Positions 1 to 7,767 of a DNA stretch of 33,864 nt are shown in pieces. The notes under the pieces are model-generated. The model had not been told where the DNA came from and searched no databases. It saw nothing but the letters and a program-made list of their open reading frames with translations. The position numbers and the translations under genes were made by a program. Origin of the DNA: Actinomycetota bacterium. Its GTDB lineage: Bacteria; Actinomycetota; Acidimicrobiia; Acidimicrobiales; CADCSY01. The stretch's first letter is position 1, and every line of letters begins with the position of its first letter. The DNA lies in NCBI GenBank assembly GCA_019348555.1, contig JAHWJH010000013.1:1-33864 (forward strand), read 5' to 3'.

Positions 1-102
1 GAAGGCGGAGGTGATCGCCGTCACCGCGGCGGAGAAGTCGTCGGCCGACAGCGCCGGCCTGTCGGATGCCGACGGGCCCGGGTCGGGGAGTTCGGGCTCC
101 AC
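1..102 (-). CDS. N-terminal fragment of an unidentified leftward gene
   Basis: The reverse strand is open from a GTG at 102 to the left edge of the window and gives 34 residues starting VEPELPDPGPSASDRPALSA and continuing DDFSAAVTAITSAF. The acidic, proline-rich start followed by an amphipathic helix looks like the beginning of a real soluble protein. A promoter-like TACAGT lies six bases upstream, so the transcript is probably leaderless. The helix resembles the lead-in of ArsR-type winged-helix regulators, but the DNA-binding part lies outside the window, so no function is assigned. It is divergent from the Mrp gene. Confidence 0.55.
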   Translation of the reverse strand, partial: MEPELPDPGPSASDRPALSADDFSAAVTAITSAF

Positions 103-107
103 ACCGC

Positions 108-114
108 TACTGTA
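108..114. promoter_or_regulatory. Overlapping divergent -10 elements
   Basis: The seven bases TACTGTA read as TACTGT on the plus strand and TACAGT on the minus strand, both matching the actinobacterial TANNNT -10 pattern. The minus copy sits 6 bases before the GTG at 102. The plus copy would start a transcript near 120, ahead of the GGAGG and GTG of the Mrp gene. No convincing -35 boxes are visible. Confidence 0.45.
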
Positions 115-147
115 CCCCTCGTCCTCGGCCCGACCGGAGGCGATGCC

Positions 148-1257
148 GTGCCCGTCACTGAACACCAGGTGCGCCAGGCTCTGCGCCCGGTGCACGACCC
201 GCAGCTCCACGGCAGCATCGTCGACCTGGGCCTGGTGCGGCGCATCGACGTCGGAGGTGGCGGCGACGTCGACGTGGTCGTCGCCCAGATCTTCCCCGAG
301 TCGCCGGCCGACGAGCTCCGCCGCCAGGTCACCGAGGCGTTGTCGGGCCTCGAGGGGGTCACCGAGGTGAACGTCGAGTTCGTCTCCATGACCGACGACG
401 AGCGCGAGGACCTGGCCCGTCGCCTCGACGAGGAGCGAGCCGGGGCCATCTCCTTCGTCGCCCCGGGCTCGCGCACGCGCGTCCTGCTGGTGGCCTCGGG
501 CAAGGGCGGGGTGGGGAAATCGTCGGTGACGGTGAACCTCGCCATCGCCCTGGCCCAGCGTGGCCGGCGGGTGTGCGTGATCGACGCCGACGTCTGGGGC
601 TTCTCCGTGCCGGCCATGCTCGGCATCGACCACCCTCCCACGGTGCTGGGCAACCGACTCCTGTTGCCGCCGCGGGCGTACGGCGTGGAGTGCGCGTCGA
701 TCGGCTTCTTCGTGCGCGAGGACCAGCCGGTCATCTGGCGGGGTCCCATGCTGCACAAGGCGCTGGAGCAGTTCCTCACCGACTTCTGGTGGGGCCAACC
801 CGACTTCGTGGTGGTCGACCTGCCTCCGGGAACCGGTGACATCTCCCTGTCGCTGGCGTCGTTCCTGCCAAGAGCCGAGGCCTATGTGGTCACCACCCCG
901 CAGATCGCGGCGCAGCGGGTGGCGCAGCGCGCCGGCCTCATGTTCCTCAGCAGCCAGATCGACATCGCCGTGCACGGCGTCATCGAGAACATGAGCTGGT
1001 TCACCGGTGACGACGGCACCCGCTACGAGCTGTTCGGCCACGGCGGTGGGCTGTCGCTGGCCGAGCGCCTGGACGTTCCCCTCGTCGGGCAGGTCCCCTT
1101 CGTGCCCGAGCTGCGCGAGGGCGGCGACGCCGGTCTGCCCGTGGTGGTGTCCCACCCCGAGGGGGAGGCCGCCAGGGCCTTCGCCTCCATCGCCCGGCGC
1201 GTCGACACCGAGCTGGCTCCCACCCGGCGCGACCACCCCGGCCTGCGTGTGGTGTGA
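148..1257 (+). CDS. mrp: Mrp/NBP35-family P-loop ATPase, iron-sulfur carrier
   Basis: This 369-residue cytosolic ATPase has an N-terminal MIP18/DUF59-like domain (residues 1-85, with HDPQL and IVDLGLV) followed by the Mrp ATPase domain. The deviant Walker A is GKGGVGKSS near residues 118-126, and DLPPGTGDISLSL is the Mrp signature. The family binds and transfers Fe-S clusters to apoproteins. The GTG start at 148 is chosen because GGAGG lies seven bases upstream. The segment after ENMSWF reads TGDDG, where many Mrp proteins have the CxxC pair that bridges the cluster between subunits, so cluster binding may be weak or different. It opens a run of related ATPase genes. Confidence 0.92.
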   Translation: MPVTEHQVRQALRPVHDPQLHGSIVDLGLVRRIDVGGGGDVDVVVAQIFPESPADELRRQVTEALSGLEGVTEVNVEFVSMTDDEREDLARRLDEERAGAISFVAPGSRTRVLLVASGKGGVGKSSVTVNLAIALAQRGRRVCVIDADVWGFSVPAMLGIDHPPTVLGNRLLLPPRAYGVECASIGFFVREDQPVIWRGPMLHKALEQFLTDFWWGQPDFVVVDLPPGTGDISLSLASFLPRAEAYVVTTPQIAAQRVAQRAGLMFLSSQIDIAVHGVIENMSWFTGDDGTRYELFGHGGGLSLAERLDVPLVGQVPFVPELREGGDAGLPVVVSHPEGEAARAFASIARRVDTELAPTRRDHPGLRVV

Positions 1258-1371
1258 GCGAGCACGCCGAACCGCCACGTCGTCGGTCTCGTTGCCGGGG
1301 GCGCCGCCTACGATGGCGCAGCACCGCAGCACGGACCCTTTCGGCCGGCCCAGCATGAGGAGATCAGTTTC

Positions 1372-1608
1372 GTGGACGTACGCATCGGCGTGACCTACTC
1401 GGCCAAGGAGATCGACGTGGAGATGGGCGACGACGTCGATGTGGCCCGCCTCAGGTCCGAGATCGAGTCGGTGCTGGACGGAGCCGAGGGAGTGCTCTGG
1501 CTCACCGACCGCAAAGGCCGCCAGGTGGGCGTGCCCGCGGCCAAGGTCGCCTACGTCGAGATCGGCAGCCCCACCGACGCTCGCCGGATCGGCTTCGGAG
1601 GCAGCTGA
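1372..1608 (+). CDS. DUF3107 family small protein
   Basis: This 78-residue acidic protein starts with GTG after a GAGGAGA ribosome site. It begins MDVRIGVTYSAKEIDVEM and ends with a conserved VAYVEIGSPTDARRIGFG block, which I recognise as the actinobacterial DUF3107 family (small conserved proteins of unknown function). A TACGAT -10-like element lies at 1309-1314, giving a leader of about 50 bases. It ends 14 bases before the first ArsA-like gene, so the two are probably co-transcribed. No catalytic motif or membrane segment is visible. Confidence 0.85.
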   Translation: MDVRIGVTYSAKEIDVEMGDDVDVARLRSEIESVLDGAEGVLWLTDRKGRQVGVPAAKVAYVEIGSPTDARRIGFGGS

Positions 1609-1622
1609 GCTCGTTCCGTCCG

Positions 1623-2564
1623 GTGGCCCTGCTCGACCGCCGGCTCCTGTTCGTCACCGGCAAGGGCGGCGTCGGCAAGACCACCGTCGCCGCCGCCCTG
1701 TCGGTGCTCGCCGCCCGCGAGGGCCGTCGCACGCTGGTGTGCGAGGTCGACGCCAAGGGCGACCTGACCGCCGCCTTCGAGACCACGGACGTCGGCTTCG
1801 CCGCCCGCGAGATCGAGCCCCGGCTCTTCGCCATGTCCATGGACACCGAGGAGTCGCTCAAGGAGTACCTGGCCCTGCAGCTGCACCTGCCCCGCCTGTC
1901 CCGGCTGGGCCCGTTGGCCCGCACCTTCGACTTCCTGGCCAACGCTGCCCCGGGGGTCAAGGAGATCCTCACCGTGGGCAAGCTGGCGTGGGAGGTGCGC
2001 GAACGCCACTACGACCTGGTCGTGGTCGACGCCGCCGCGTCGGGCCACGTGGTGGGCCAGCTGAGGGCACCGCAGGCCATCAACGAGTTGGTCTCGGTCG
2101 GCCTGGTGCGCGAGCAGACCGACTGGATGCTCGAGCTGCTCACCGACGCCGCCACCACCGGCGTGGTGGTCGTGGCTGCCCCCGAAGAGATGCCGGTGAC
2201 CGAGTCGCTCGAGTTGGTGGACCATCTCGACGCCACCGGCGTCGATCTTGCCGCCGTGGTGGTCAACCGGGTACTGCCCGAGCTGTTCGGGCGGACCGAG
2301 GAAGAGGTCTTCAGCCGTCTGACCGAACCTGCGGTGTCCGAGGCGCTCGCCCACGCCGTCGGTGGGCAGTCGGTCGGTCCTGTCCTCACCGCCGCCCGTC
2401 TGGCCGTCACCCTGCGCCGGACGAGGGCGGCGCATCTCGCCCGCCTTCGAGAAGGCCTCGGAGCCTCGAAGGCGGTGCTCTACATCCCTGAGCTGTTCAG
2501 CCGCGGCCACGGGCGCCGCGCCATGCTGCAAGTGGCCGAGGCATTGGCGGGGGAGCTGTCGTGA
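1623..2564 (+). CDS. ArsA/Get3-family ATPase, first of a pair (BagA/Rv3679-like)
   Basis: This 313-residue soluble ATPase has the deviant Walker A GKGGVGKTT near residue 15 and a switch-I-like CEVDAKGD segment. It belongs to the ArsA/Get3 group of dimeric SIMIBI ATPases. It is half-length like Get3, not the doubled length of arsenite-pump ArsA, and no ArsB is nearby, so arsenite export is unlikely. Actinobacteria commonly carry such genes in adjacent pairs; the mycobacterial pair is Rv3679/Rv3680, studied as Get3-like proteins. Its stop overlaps the start of the next gene by GTGA, pointing to translational coupling and probably a heteromeric complex. The GTG start follows DUF3107 closely. Confidence 0.88.
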   Translation: MALLDRRLLFVTGKGGVGKTTVAAALSVLAAREGRRTLVCEVDAKGDLTAAFETTDVGFAAREIEPRLFAMSMDTEESLKEYLALQLHLPRLSRLGPLARTFDFLANAAPGVKEILTVGKLAWEVRERHYDLVVVDAAASGHVVGQLRAPQAINELVSVGLVREQTDWMLELLTDAATTGVVVVAAPEEMPVTESLELVDHLDATGVDLAAVVVNRVLPELFGRTEEEVFSRLTEPAVSEALAHAVGGQSVGPVLTAARLAVTLRRTRAAHLARLREGLGASKAVLYIPELFSRGHGRRAMLQVAEALAGELS

Positions 2565-3733
2565 GCCTGGTCGGTCCCACCGTCGAGCAGCTTCTGGCCG
2601 CCAAGGAGATCGTCGTGGTCTGCGGCTCCGGCGGCGTGGGCAAGACCTCTACCGCCGCCGCCCTCGCCACCATGGCCGCCGCCGACCTCGGTGGGAAGGT
2701 GCTGGTGCTCACCGTCGACCCCGCGCGGCGCCTGGCCACGGCCATGGGACTCTCCGGGCTCGGCAACGTCGAGACCAGGGTCAGTCCTCGAGCCTTCGCC
2801 GACGCCGGCATCGAGCCACGTGGCGAGCTGTGGGCGGCGATGCTCGACACCAAGCAGAGCTGGGACGACCTGATCCGCCGCCATGCCCCCGACGCCGCCA
2901 CCACCGACGCCATCCTGGACAACCCGCTCTACCGCAACGTGGCGGGGCGGTTCGTGCAGAGCCACGACTACATCGCCATGGAGCGTCTCTACGAGCTGCA
3001 CACCTCGGGTGCCTACGACCTCATCGTGGTCGACACCCCACCCACCCGCCACGCCATCGACTTCCTCGAAGCCCCCGAGCGCATGGCCGACTTCTTCTCG
3101 AGCCGGCTGCTGCGCTGGCTGATGGCGCCCTACCGCAGCCGGCTTATCAACGTGGCCTCCCGGCCCTTCTACCAGGTCGCCGACCGGGTGCTCGGCACCG
3201 CGTTCCTGCGCGACATCGCCGAGTTCTTCCTCCTCTTCCAGTCGATGCACGACGGCTTCGTCCAGCGGGCCTCGGCGGTGGAACGGGTGCTCGGGGACCG
3301 CCGCACCACGTTCGTGGTCGTGACCACCCTGGAGTCGACGCCGGCACACGAGGCCCGCCGCTTCGTCGAGGTGCTCAAGGCCAAGCACCTGCACCTGGGG
3401 GCGCTGGTGCTGAACCGGGTCCTGCCGCCCCAGCTGCTCGATCCATCGTCGACCGAGGTCGCCCGCCAGCTGAGCGCCCGCTCCGAGGCGGTGGCCGCCC
3501 AGGTGCTGGCGGTGCGCCCGGAGGTCGCTGAGGACCCGACGGTCCTGGCCCGTGTGCTGGAGGAGCTCGGCGACAGCTTCTTGAACTTCCAGGTGGTCGC
3601 CAAGCGCGAGGCCGAGCAGCGGGCCGAGTTCGGGGTCAGCGCCGACGTGGTGGCCACCGTGCCGTCACTGCCGACGGACATCTTCGACCTCGCCGGCTTG
3701 GCCAGCCTCGCCGAGCACCTGCGCCGGGCCTGA
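2561..3733 (+). CDS. ArsA/Get3-family ATPase, second of a pair (BagB/Rv3680-like)
   Basis: This 390-residue ATPase partners the preceding one, with which it overlaps by four bases. Its Walker A reads GSGGVGKTS: the first, signature lysine of the deviant motif, which reaches across the dimer in Get3 and MinD proteins, is serine here, while the P-loop lysine is kept. LTVDPARRLATAMG matches the ArsA switch region, and VVDTPPTRHAIDFL is the A-loop/Walker B region. The pair probably forms an asymmetric dimer in which only the first subunit supplies the signature lysine; that is inference. The substrate cannot be told from sequence. No membrane segment is visible. Confidence 0.87.
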   Translation: MSLVGPTVEQLLAAKEIVVVCGSGGVGKTSTAAALATMAAADLGGKVLVLTVDPARRLATAMGLSGLGNVETRVSPRAFADAGIEPRGELWAAMLDTKQSWDDLIRRHAPDAATTDAILDNPLYRNVAGRFVQSHDYIAMERLYELHTSGAYDLIVVDTPPTRHAIDFLEAPERMADFFSSRLLRWLMAPYRSRLINVASRPFYQVADRVLGTAFLRDIAEFFLLFQSMHDGFVQRASAVERVLGDRRTTFVVVTTLESTPAHEARRFVEVLKAKHLHLGALVLNRVLPPQLLDPSSTEVARQLSARSEAVAAQVLAVRPEVAEDPTVLARVLEELGDSFLNFQVVAKREAEQRAEFGVSADVVATVPSLPTDIFDLAGLASLAEHLRRA

Positions 3734-3758
3734 GGGCAGGGCTCCCCGGCCCGGGCGC

Positions 3759-3772
3759 TAGGTTGGCTCGGC
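3759..3772 (+). promoter_or_regulatory. Leaderless promoter of the PHP-domain gene
   Basis: TAGGTT at 3759-3764 is followed by eight bases and then the GTG start at 3773, with no Shine-Dalgarno sequence. This geometry fits a leaderless transcript beginning at or within a few bases of the start codon. No clear -35 box is visible. Confidence 0.5.
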
Positions 3773-4675
3773 GTGCTCGACTACCACCTGCACCTGTGGC
3801 AGCACGGTCCCGGCCCCCTCGAAGCCACCCTCGACCAGGTCGCCGCCTACTGCGAGGCGGCCCAGGCCGCCGGGGTCTCCGAGATCGCCCTGACCGAGCA
3901 CCTGTTCCGGTTCCGCCAAGCCGACGCCGTGCTCGGCGGCTGGTGGCGCGACCACGACGACCAGGTGATGGCCTCGACCATGGAGCGGTGGTGGGCGAGC
4001 GAGCAGGGGGCCGACCTCGACGAGTACGTCGAGGTGGTGCTGGCGGCCAAGGCGGCGGGGCTGCCGGTGGTGCTGGGCCTGGAGGTCGACCACTACGCCG
4101 GTCGGATGCACCAGGTGGCCGACCTGCTCGCCGACTACCCGTTCGACGTCCTCCTGGGGTCGGTCCACTGGCTGGGCGCATGGGGCTTCGACAACTTCGG
4201 CCAGCAGGAGTTCGTCGACCGCTGGGACGCCACCTCGGTCGAGGCGGTGTGGGAGGCCTACACCACCTCCCTCGAGGAGCTGGCCGACTCAGGGGTGTGC
4301 GACGTGCTCGCCCACCCCGACCTGTGCAAGATCACCGGACGCCGCCCGGCCGTGCCCGACGAGTTCCACGACCGGATGGCGGAGGCGGCGGCGCGCTCGG
4401 GCATGGCGGCCGAGGTGTCGTCGGCCGGGTGGCGCAAGCCGGTGGGCGAGGTGTATCCGGCACCGGAGCTGCTGGCCCGGTTCCGAGCGGCGGGGGTGCC
4501 GGTCACCACCGCGTCGGACGGCCACCGGCTCTCCCAGGTGTCCGAGCGAAGGGGCGACGTGGCTGCGGTCGTACGTGAAGCCGGCTACGACGCCCTGGCC
4601 GCCTACCGCCGGCGCGTCCGGCGAGCGGTGCCCCTCGACGTGGTGCCGGTTCCGACGCCGACCGCCGCCGTCTGA
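3773..4675 (+). CDS. PHP-domain phosphoesterase, histidinol-phosphatase (HisJ/HisK) type
   Basis: This 300-residue metal-dependent phosphoesterase carries the full set of PHP ligands: DYHLH (H5, H7), TEH (E42, H43), GLEVD (E104), GSVHWLG (H132), LAHPDL (H181, D183) and SDGHR (D249, H251). These line a tri-metal site. The family hydrolyses phosphomonoesters, classically histidinol phosphate in histidine synthesis, but no his gene is nearby, so the substrate is open. It starts with GTG at 3773 under a leaderless promoter. Its stop is one base before the GTG of the histidine kinase, so the two are probably one transcript. Confidence 0.85.
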   Translation: MLDYHLHLWQHGPGPLEATLDQVAAYCEAAQAAGVSEIALTEHLFRFRQADAVLGGWWRDHDDQVMASTMERWWASEQGADLDEYVEVVLAAKAAGLPVVLGLEVDHYAGRMHQVADLLADYPFDVLLGSVHWLGAWGFDNFGQQEFVDRWDATSVEAVWEAYTTSLEELADSGVCDVLAHPDLCKITGRRPAVPDEFHDRMAEAAARSGMAAEVSSAGWRKPVGEVYPAPELLARFRAAGVPVTTASDGHRLSQVSERRGDVAAVVREAGYDALAAYRRRVRRAVPLDVVPVPTPTAAV

Positions 4676-4676
4676 C

Positions 4677-6224
4677 GTGACCGGCCTGGCTGGGGTCACC
4701 CGTTCCTTGGCCGGCATCGACGGGCCCGCCCTGGCTCACCTCCACCGGTTGGTGGCGTCGTGGGGGCCGCTGGCCGACCTGTGCTTCGCCGACCTGCTGC
4801 TGTTCGTGCCGCTCGACGACGAGGCGCCCGAAGGCGGCGATCGCTTCGTGGTGGTCGGCCACGTCCGCCCCACGACCAACCAGACGGTGTACCGCGACGA
4901 CGTCGTGGGTGCGGTCTACGATGCCACCGAGCGTCCGTTGGTGGCCGAGTGCCTGGGCTCCGGGACCATCGTCGAAGGCGAGGTCGAACTCGGCGGCGGC
5001 GAGGGCCGCTTGCAGGTGCTGGCCATTCCGATCCGCTGTGAAGGACGGGTGGTGGCGGTCTGCACCCGTGAGTCGATGCCGGCCCTGGGCCGTCAGCCGG
5101 GCGAGCTGGAGCGGACCTACCTGTCGGTCTTCCACCGCTTCGCCGCCATGATCGCCGAAGGCAGCTTCCCCTTCGCCGCCGAGGACGCCGAGTCCGAAGA
5201 GGCTCCACGCGTGGGCGACGGGGCGCTGGTGCTCGACGCCGAGGGCAGGGTCACCTACGCGTCGCCCAACGCCGTGTCGGCCCTGCACCGCCTCAAGGTC
5301 CACGTCAACGCCGAAGGCGAGCGCCTGACCGACCTGGGCCTCGAGGAGGTGGCGGTGCAGACCGCCTTCACCATCGGTGCCCCGGTCACCGAGGAGATCG
5401 ACCGTGGCCCGGACGTCACCGTGGTCCTGCGGTGCCTGCCGTTGCTCGAAGGGCGACGAGCCACCGGAGCGCTGCTGTTGCTCCGTGACATCTCCGAGCT
5501 GCGTCGGCGTGACCGCCTGCTGGTGTCGATGGACGCCACCATCCGCGAGATCCACCATCGGGTGAAGAACAACCTGCAGACGATCTCCTCGTTGTTACGG
5601 CTGCAGGGACGTCGCCTCACCTCGCGCGAGGCCAAGGACGCCATCGAGGAGTCGGTCCGGCGTATCCGCTCGATCGCCCTGGTCCACGAGACACTGTCGC
5701 GGGAGGGCAGCGGCGAGGTCCCCTTCAACGACATCGTCCGGCCCCTGGTGCGAACGGTCGAGGAGAGCCTGGGTTCGGCCGAGCGCCCCGTGCGCTTCAA
5801 GGTGGAGGGTGATGCCGGTCGCCTGCCCGCCCGGGTGGCCACCCCCTTGGCGGTGGTGCTCACCGAGCTGCTCCAGAACGCCGCCGACCATGCCTTCCCC
5901 TTGCGTGCGGTGGCTCCGTCGCCGGCGCCCGATGCCGCTTCTCCGCCGGAGGGTGTCGCCGGCCCCGAGCCCGCTTCGGTGGGCGTGCGGCTCGACAACG
6001 ACGGTGAGCGCCTGCTGGTGGAGGTCGCCGACAACGGTGTGGGCCTTCCCGCTGGGTTCCGCCTCGAGGACTCCAGAGGCCTCGGGCTGTCGATCGTGCG
6101 CAGTCTGGTCACCACGCAGATCGAGGGGTCGATCTCGATGCGCAGCCCGCTGGCCGATGGGCGGCCCGGCACGGTCATCGAGGTCCATGTGCCGCTGGTG
6201 CCGGCGCACCACGTCGTCCGCTGA
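4677..6224 (+). CDS. PdtaS-like sensor histidine kinase (HisKA_2 type)
   Basis: The chosen start is the GTG at 4677, one base after the PHP stop, giving 515 residues; the ORF-track start inside the PHP gene is a shadow. Residues 1-165 form a GAF_PdtaS-like sensor and 178-275 a PAS-like domain. The dimerisation and phosphoacceptor segment is EIHHRVKNNLQTISSLLRLQ (phospho-His near 293), with an HATPase domain after it (LTELLQNAADHAF, VADNGVGLP, RGLGLSIV). No membrane segment is visible, so it is cytosolic. The mycobacterial relative PdtaS phosphorylates PdtaR, an ANTAR antiterminator, which is absent here. In M. tuberculosis pdtaS neighbours whiB1, and a WhiB1-like gene lies 1.1 kb downstream. 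Confidence 0.87.
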   Translation: MTGLAGVTRSLAGIDGPALAHLHRLVASWGPLADLCFADLLLFVPLDDEAPEGGDRFVVVGHVRPTTNQTVYRDDVVGAVYDATERPLVAECLGSGTIVEGEVELGGGEGRLQVLAIPIRCEGRVVAVCTRESMPALGRQPGELERTYLSVFHRFAAMIAEGSFPFAAEDAESEEAPRVGDGALVLDAEGRVTYASPNAVSALHRLKVHVNAEGERLTDLGLEEVAVQTAFTIGAPVTEEIDRGPDVTVVLRCLPLLEGRRATGALLLLRDISELRRRDRLLVSMDATIREIHHRVKNNLQTISSLLRLQGRRLTSREAKDAIEESVRRIRSIALVHETLSREGSGEVPFNDIVRPLVRTVEESLGSAERPVRFKVEGDAGRLPARVATPLAVVLTELLQNAADHAFPLRAVAPSPAPDAASPPEGVAGPEPASVGVRLDNDGERLLVEVADNGVGLPAGFRLEDSRGLGLSIVRSLVTTQIEGSISMRSPLADGRPGTVIEVHVPLVPAHHVVR

Positions 6225-6249
6225 GCGGGTTTCCGTGAGCGCGTGTGGC

Positions 6250-7260
6250 ATGGCGCGCCTCGGTGTGCTGGATCAGGTCCCGATCCCGGCGGGGTCGAGC
6301 GCCGCTGAGGCGCTGGCCTGCACCGTGGCGCTGGCCCAGGCGGCGGAGCGACTCGGGTACCGGCGCTTCTGGGTGGCCGAGCACCACAACACCACGTCAC
6401 TGGCCAGCTCGGCGCCCGAGGTGCTGATCGCCCACGTGGCGGCCCACACGAGCTCGATGCGCGTCGGTGCCGGCGGCATCCTCCTGTCGCACTACAGCCC
6501 GCTGAAGGTGGCCGAGGTCTTCCGGACCCTGCAGACCCTGCACCCCGGGCGTATCGACCTCGGGATCGGGCGGGCGGCGGGCACCGACGAGCGGACCGAA
6601 GCGGCGCTGGCCCATGGTCCCGGTGCGCTCGGCGACGAGTGCCATCCCGACCAGCTGGCCGACCTCCTCGGCTTCCTGCACGACCGCCTCGGGCGCGACC
6701 ACCCCTTCGCCGGGGTGGTGGCGATGCCCGCCGGCACGACGGCGCCGGAGGTGTGGGTGCTCGGGTCGAGCGCCTACGGCGCCTCTTTGGCGGCGAAGCT
6801 GGGGCTGCCCTTCGCCTTCGCCCACTTCGTGGCGCCCACCTTCGCCGCCCAGGTGGTCGCCGGCTACCGCCGCCGGTTCCGGCCGTCCCGGGTGTGCCGG
6901 GCCCCCATCGTCGCGCTCGGCGTGTCGGTGCTGTGTGCCGATTCCGATGCCGAAGCGGAGCGCCTGGCGATCAGCGGCGACCGCTGGCGCCTCCGCAGCG
7001 AAGGCAGCGAGCGCGGCCCGCTGCTGGCCGTCGAACACGCCGAGGCCCAGGCGCTCACCGACGTCGAGCGGGCACGCCTGGCCCAACAGCGCGATCGGCG
7101 GATCACCGGGGCACCGGACCGGGTGCGAGCCGTCCTCGACGAGCTCCGCCGTGCCACCACCGCCGACGAGCTGGTCGTGCTCAGCATCTGCCACGATCCG
7201 GCAGCTCGACTGCGCTCCTACGAGCTGTTGGCCGACGCCTTCCAGCTCCCGGCGATGTGA
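6250..7260 (+). CDS. LLM-class flavin-dependent oxidoreductase
   Basis: The ATG at 6250 gives a 336-residue protein starting MARLGVLDQVPIPAG; an in-frame GTG at 6235 is an alternative start. The luciferase-like TIM-barrel signatures are clear: FWVAEHHN, a VGAGGILLSHYSPLKVAEVF segment, HPGRIDLGIGRAAG and VWVLGSSAYGASLAA. The MsnO8-like subgroup contains F420- or FMN-dependent monooxygenases; neither cofactor nor substrate can be chosen from sequence. The long N-terminal part of the ORF-track entry (from 5809) is out-of-frame kinase sequence. It follows the kinase by 25 bases on the same strand and converges on whiB. Confidence 0.85.
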   Translation: MARLGVLDQVPIPAGSSAAEALACTVALAQAAERLGYRRFWVAEHHNTTSLASSAPEVLIAHVAAHTSSMRVGAGGILLSHYSPLKVAEVFRTLQTLHPGRIDLGIGRAAGTDERTEAALAHGPGALGDECHPDQLADLLGFLHDRLGRDHPFAGVVAMPAGTTAPEVWVLGSSAYGASLAAKLGLPFAFAHFVAPTFAAQVVAGYRRRFRPSRVCRAPIVALGVSVLCADSDAEAERLAISGDRWRLRSEGSERGPLLAVEHAEAQALTDVERARLAQQRDRRITGAPDRVRAVLDELRRATTADELVVLSICHDPAARLRSYELLADAFQLPAM

Positions 7261-7334
7261 CCCGCGCCCTCGCCTCGCCCAAGTGGACGCACGGCAGCGC
7301 CCCACGATGCCAGGGCTCCGCACCTCGGTTTTGC

Positions 7335-7610
7335 TCAGCCGGCGAGGCGGCGATGCTTGCGCAACCTGCGACGTTCCTCCTCAGAGGCGGCACCCCACAC
7401 GCCGGAGTCCTGGTTGGTCATCAGGGCGAACTCGAGGCACGGCCCCTGCACGGGACACGCCCGGCACACCGCCTTGGCTGCTTCGATCTGGGACACCGCC
7501 GGACCGGTCGTCCCGATCGGGAAGAACAGCTCGGGGTCCGCGCTGCGACACGATGCCCGGCCGCGCCATCCGTCGAGCGCCCATTCCTGGGCACCGGTTG
7601 CCGTCAACAC
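7335..7610 (-). CDS. WhiB1-like Fe-S transcription factor
   Basis: This WhiB protein of about 91 residues has four cluster cysteines (C21, C49, C52, C58, pattern C-x27-C-x2-C-x5-C), DPELFFPIG after the first, the GVWGA turn, and a basic SEEERRRLRKHRR tail. The [4Fe-4S] cluster senses nitric oxide or redox, and the family acts with the primary sigma factor on DNA. The arrangement is closest to WhiB1. The start is ambiguous: GGAGG favours the GTG at 7610 (spacing 7) over the GTG at 7613 or the ATG at 7628. The 186-residue ORF-track version includes non-coding leader. The neighbouring PdtaS gene recalls the mycobacterial order. Confidence 0.88.
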   Translation of the reverse strand: MLTATGAQEWALDGWRGRASCRSADPELFFPIGTTGPAVSQIEAAKAVCRACPVQGPCLEFALMTNQDSGVWGAASEEERRRLRKHRRLAG

Positions 7611-7726
7611 CACGCCACCTCCGACCATCGCTCCCCCGGACCGGCCAGGTGGGGGTGCCCGCCCGGTGGGACCCACACGAGCGCGGTCGACCCGGGACGG
7701 CCTCCCCCCCGAAGGCCGGCTGCGGG

Positions 7727-7756
7727 ACCGTAGTGCGTCGCTCCGTCGGAACGCAA
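7727..7756 (-). promoter_or_regulatory. Predicted whiB promoter
   Basis: On the minus strand TTGCGT (7756-7751) and TACGGT (7732-7727) are separated by 18 bases, a good vegetative-type promoter. It lies just downstream of the lipid kinase stop and would give whiB a leader of about 110 bases. Confidence 0.5.
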
Positions 7757-7767
7757 GGGTTGTGCGC

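Noticed and set aside
1623-3733. Arsenite-pump ATPase annotation
   Set aside because: Each protein has a single ATPase domain, and there is no ArsB, ArsD, ArsR or ArsC nearby; the paired Get3-like reading fits better.
4575-4676. N-terminal 34 residues of the kinase in the ORF track
   Set aside because: They are antiphase to the end of the PHP gene; the GTG at 4677, one base after the PHP stop, is the natural coupled start.
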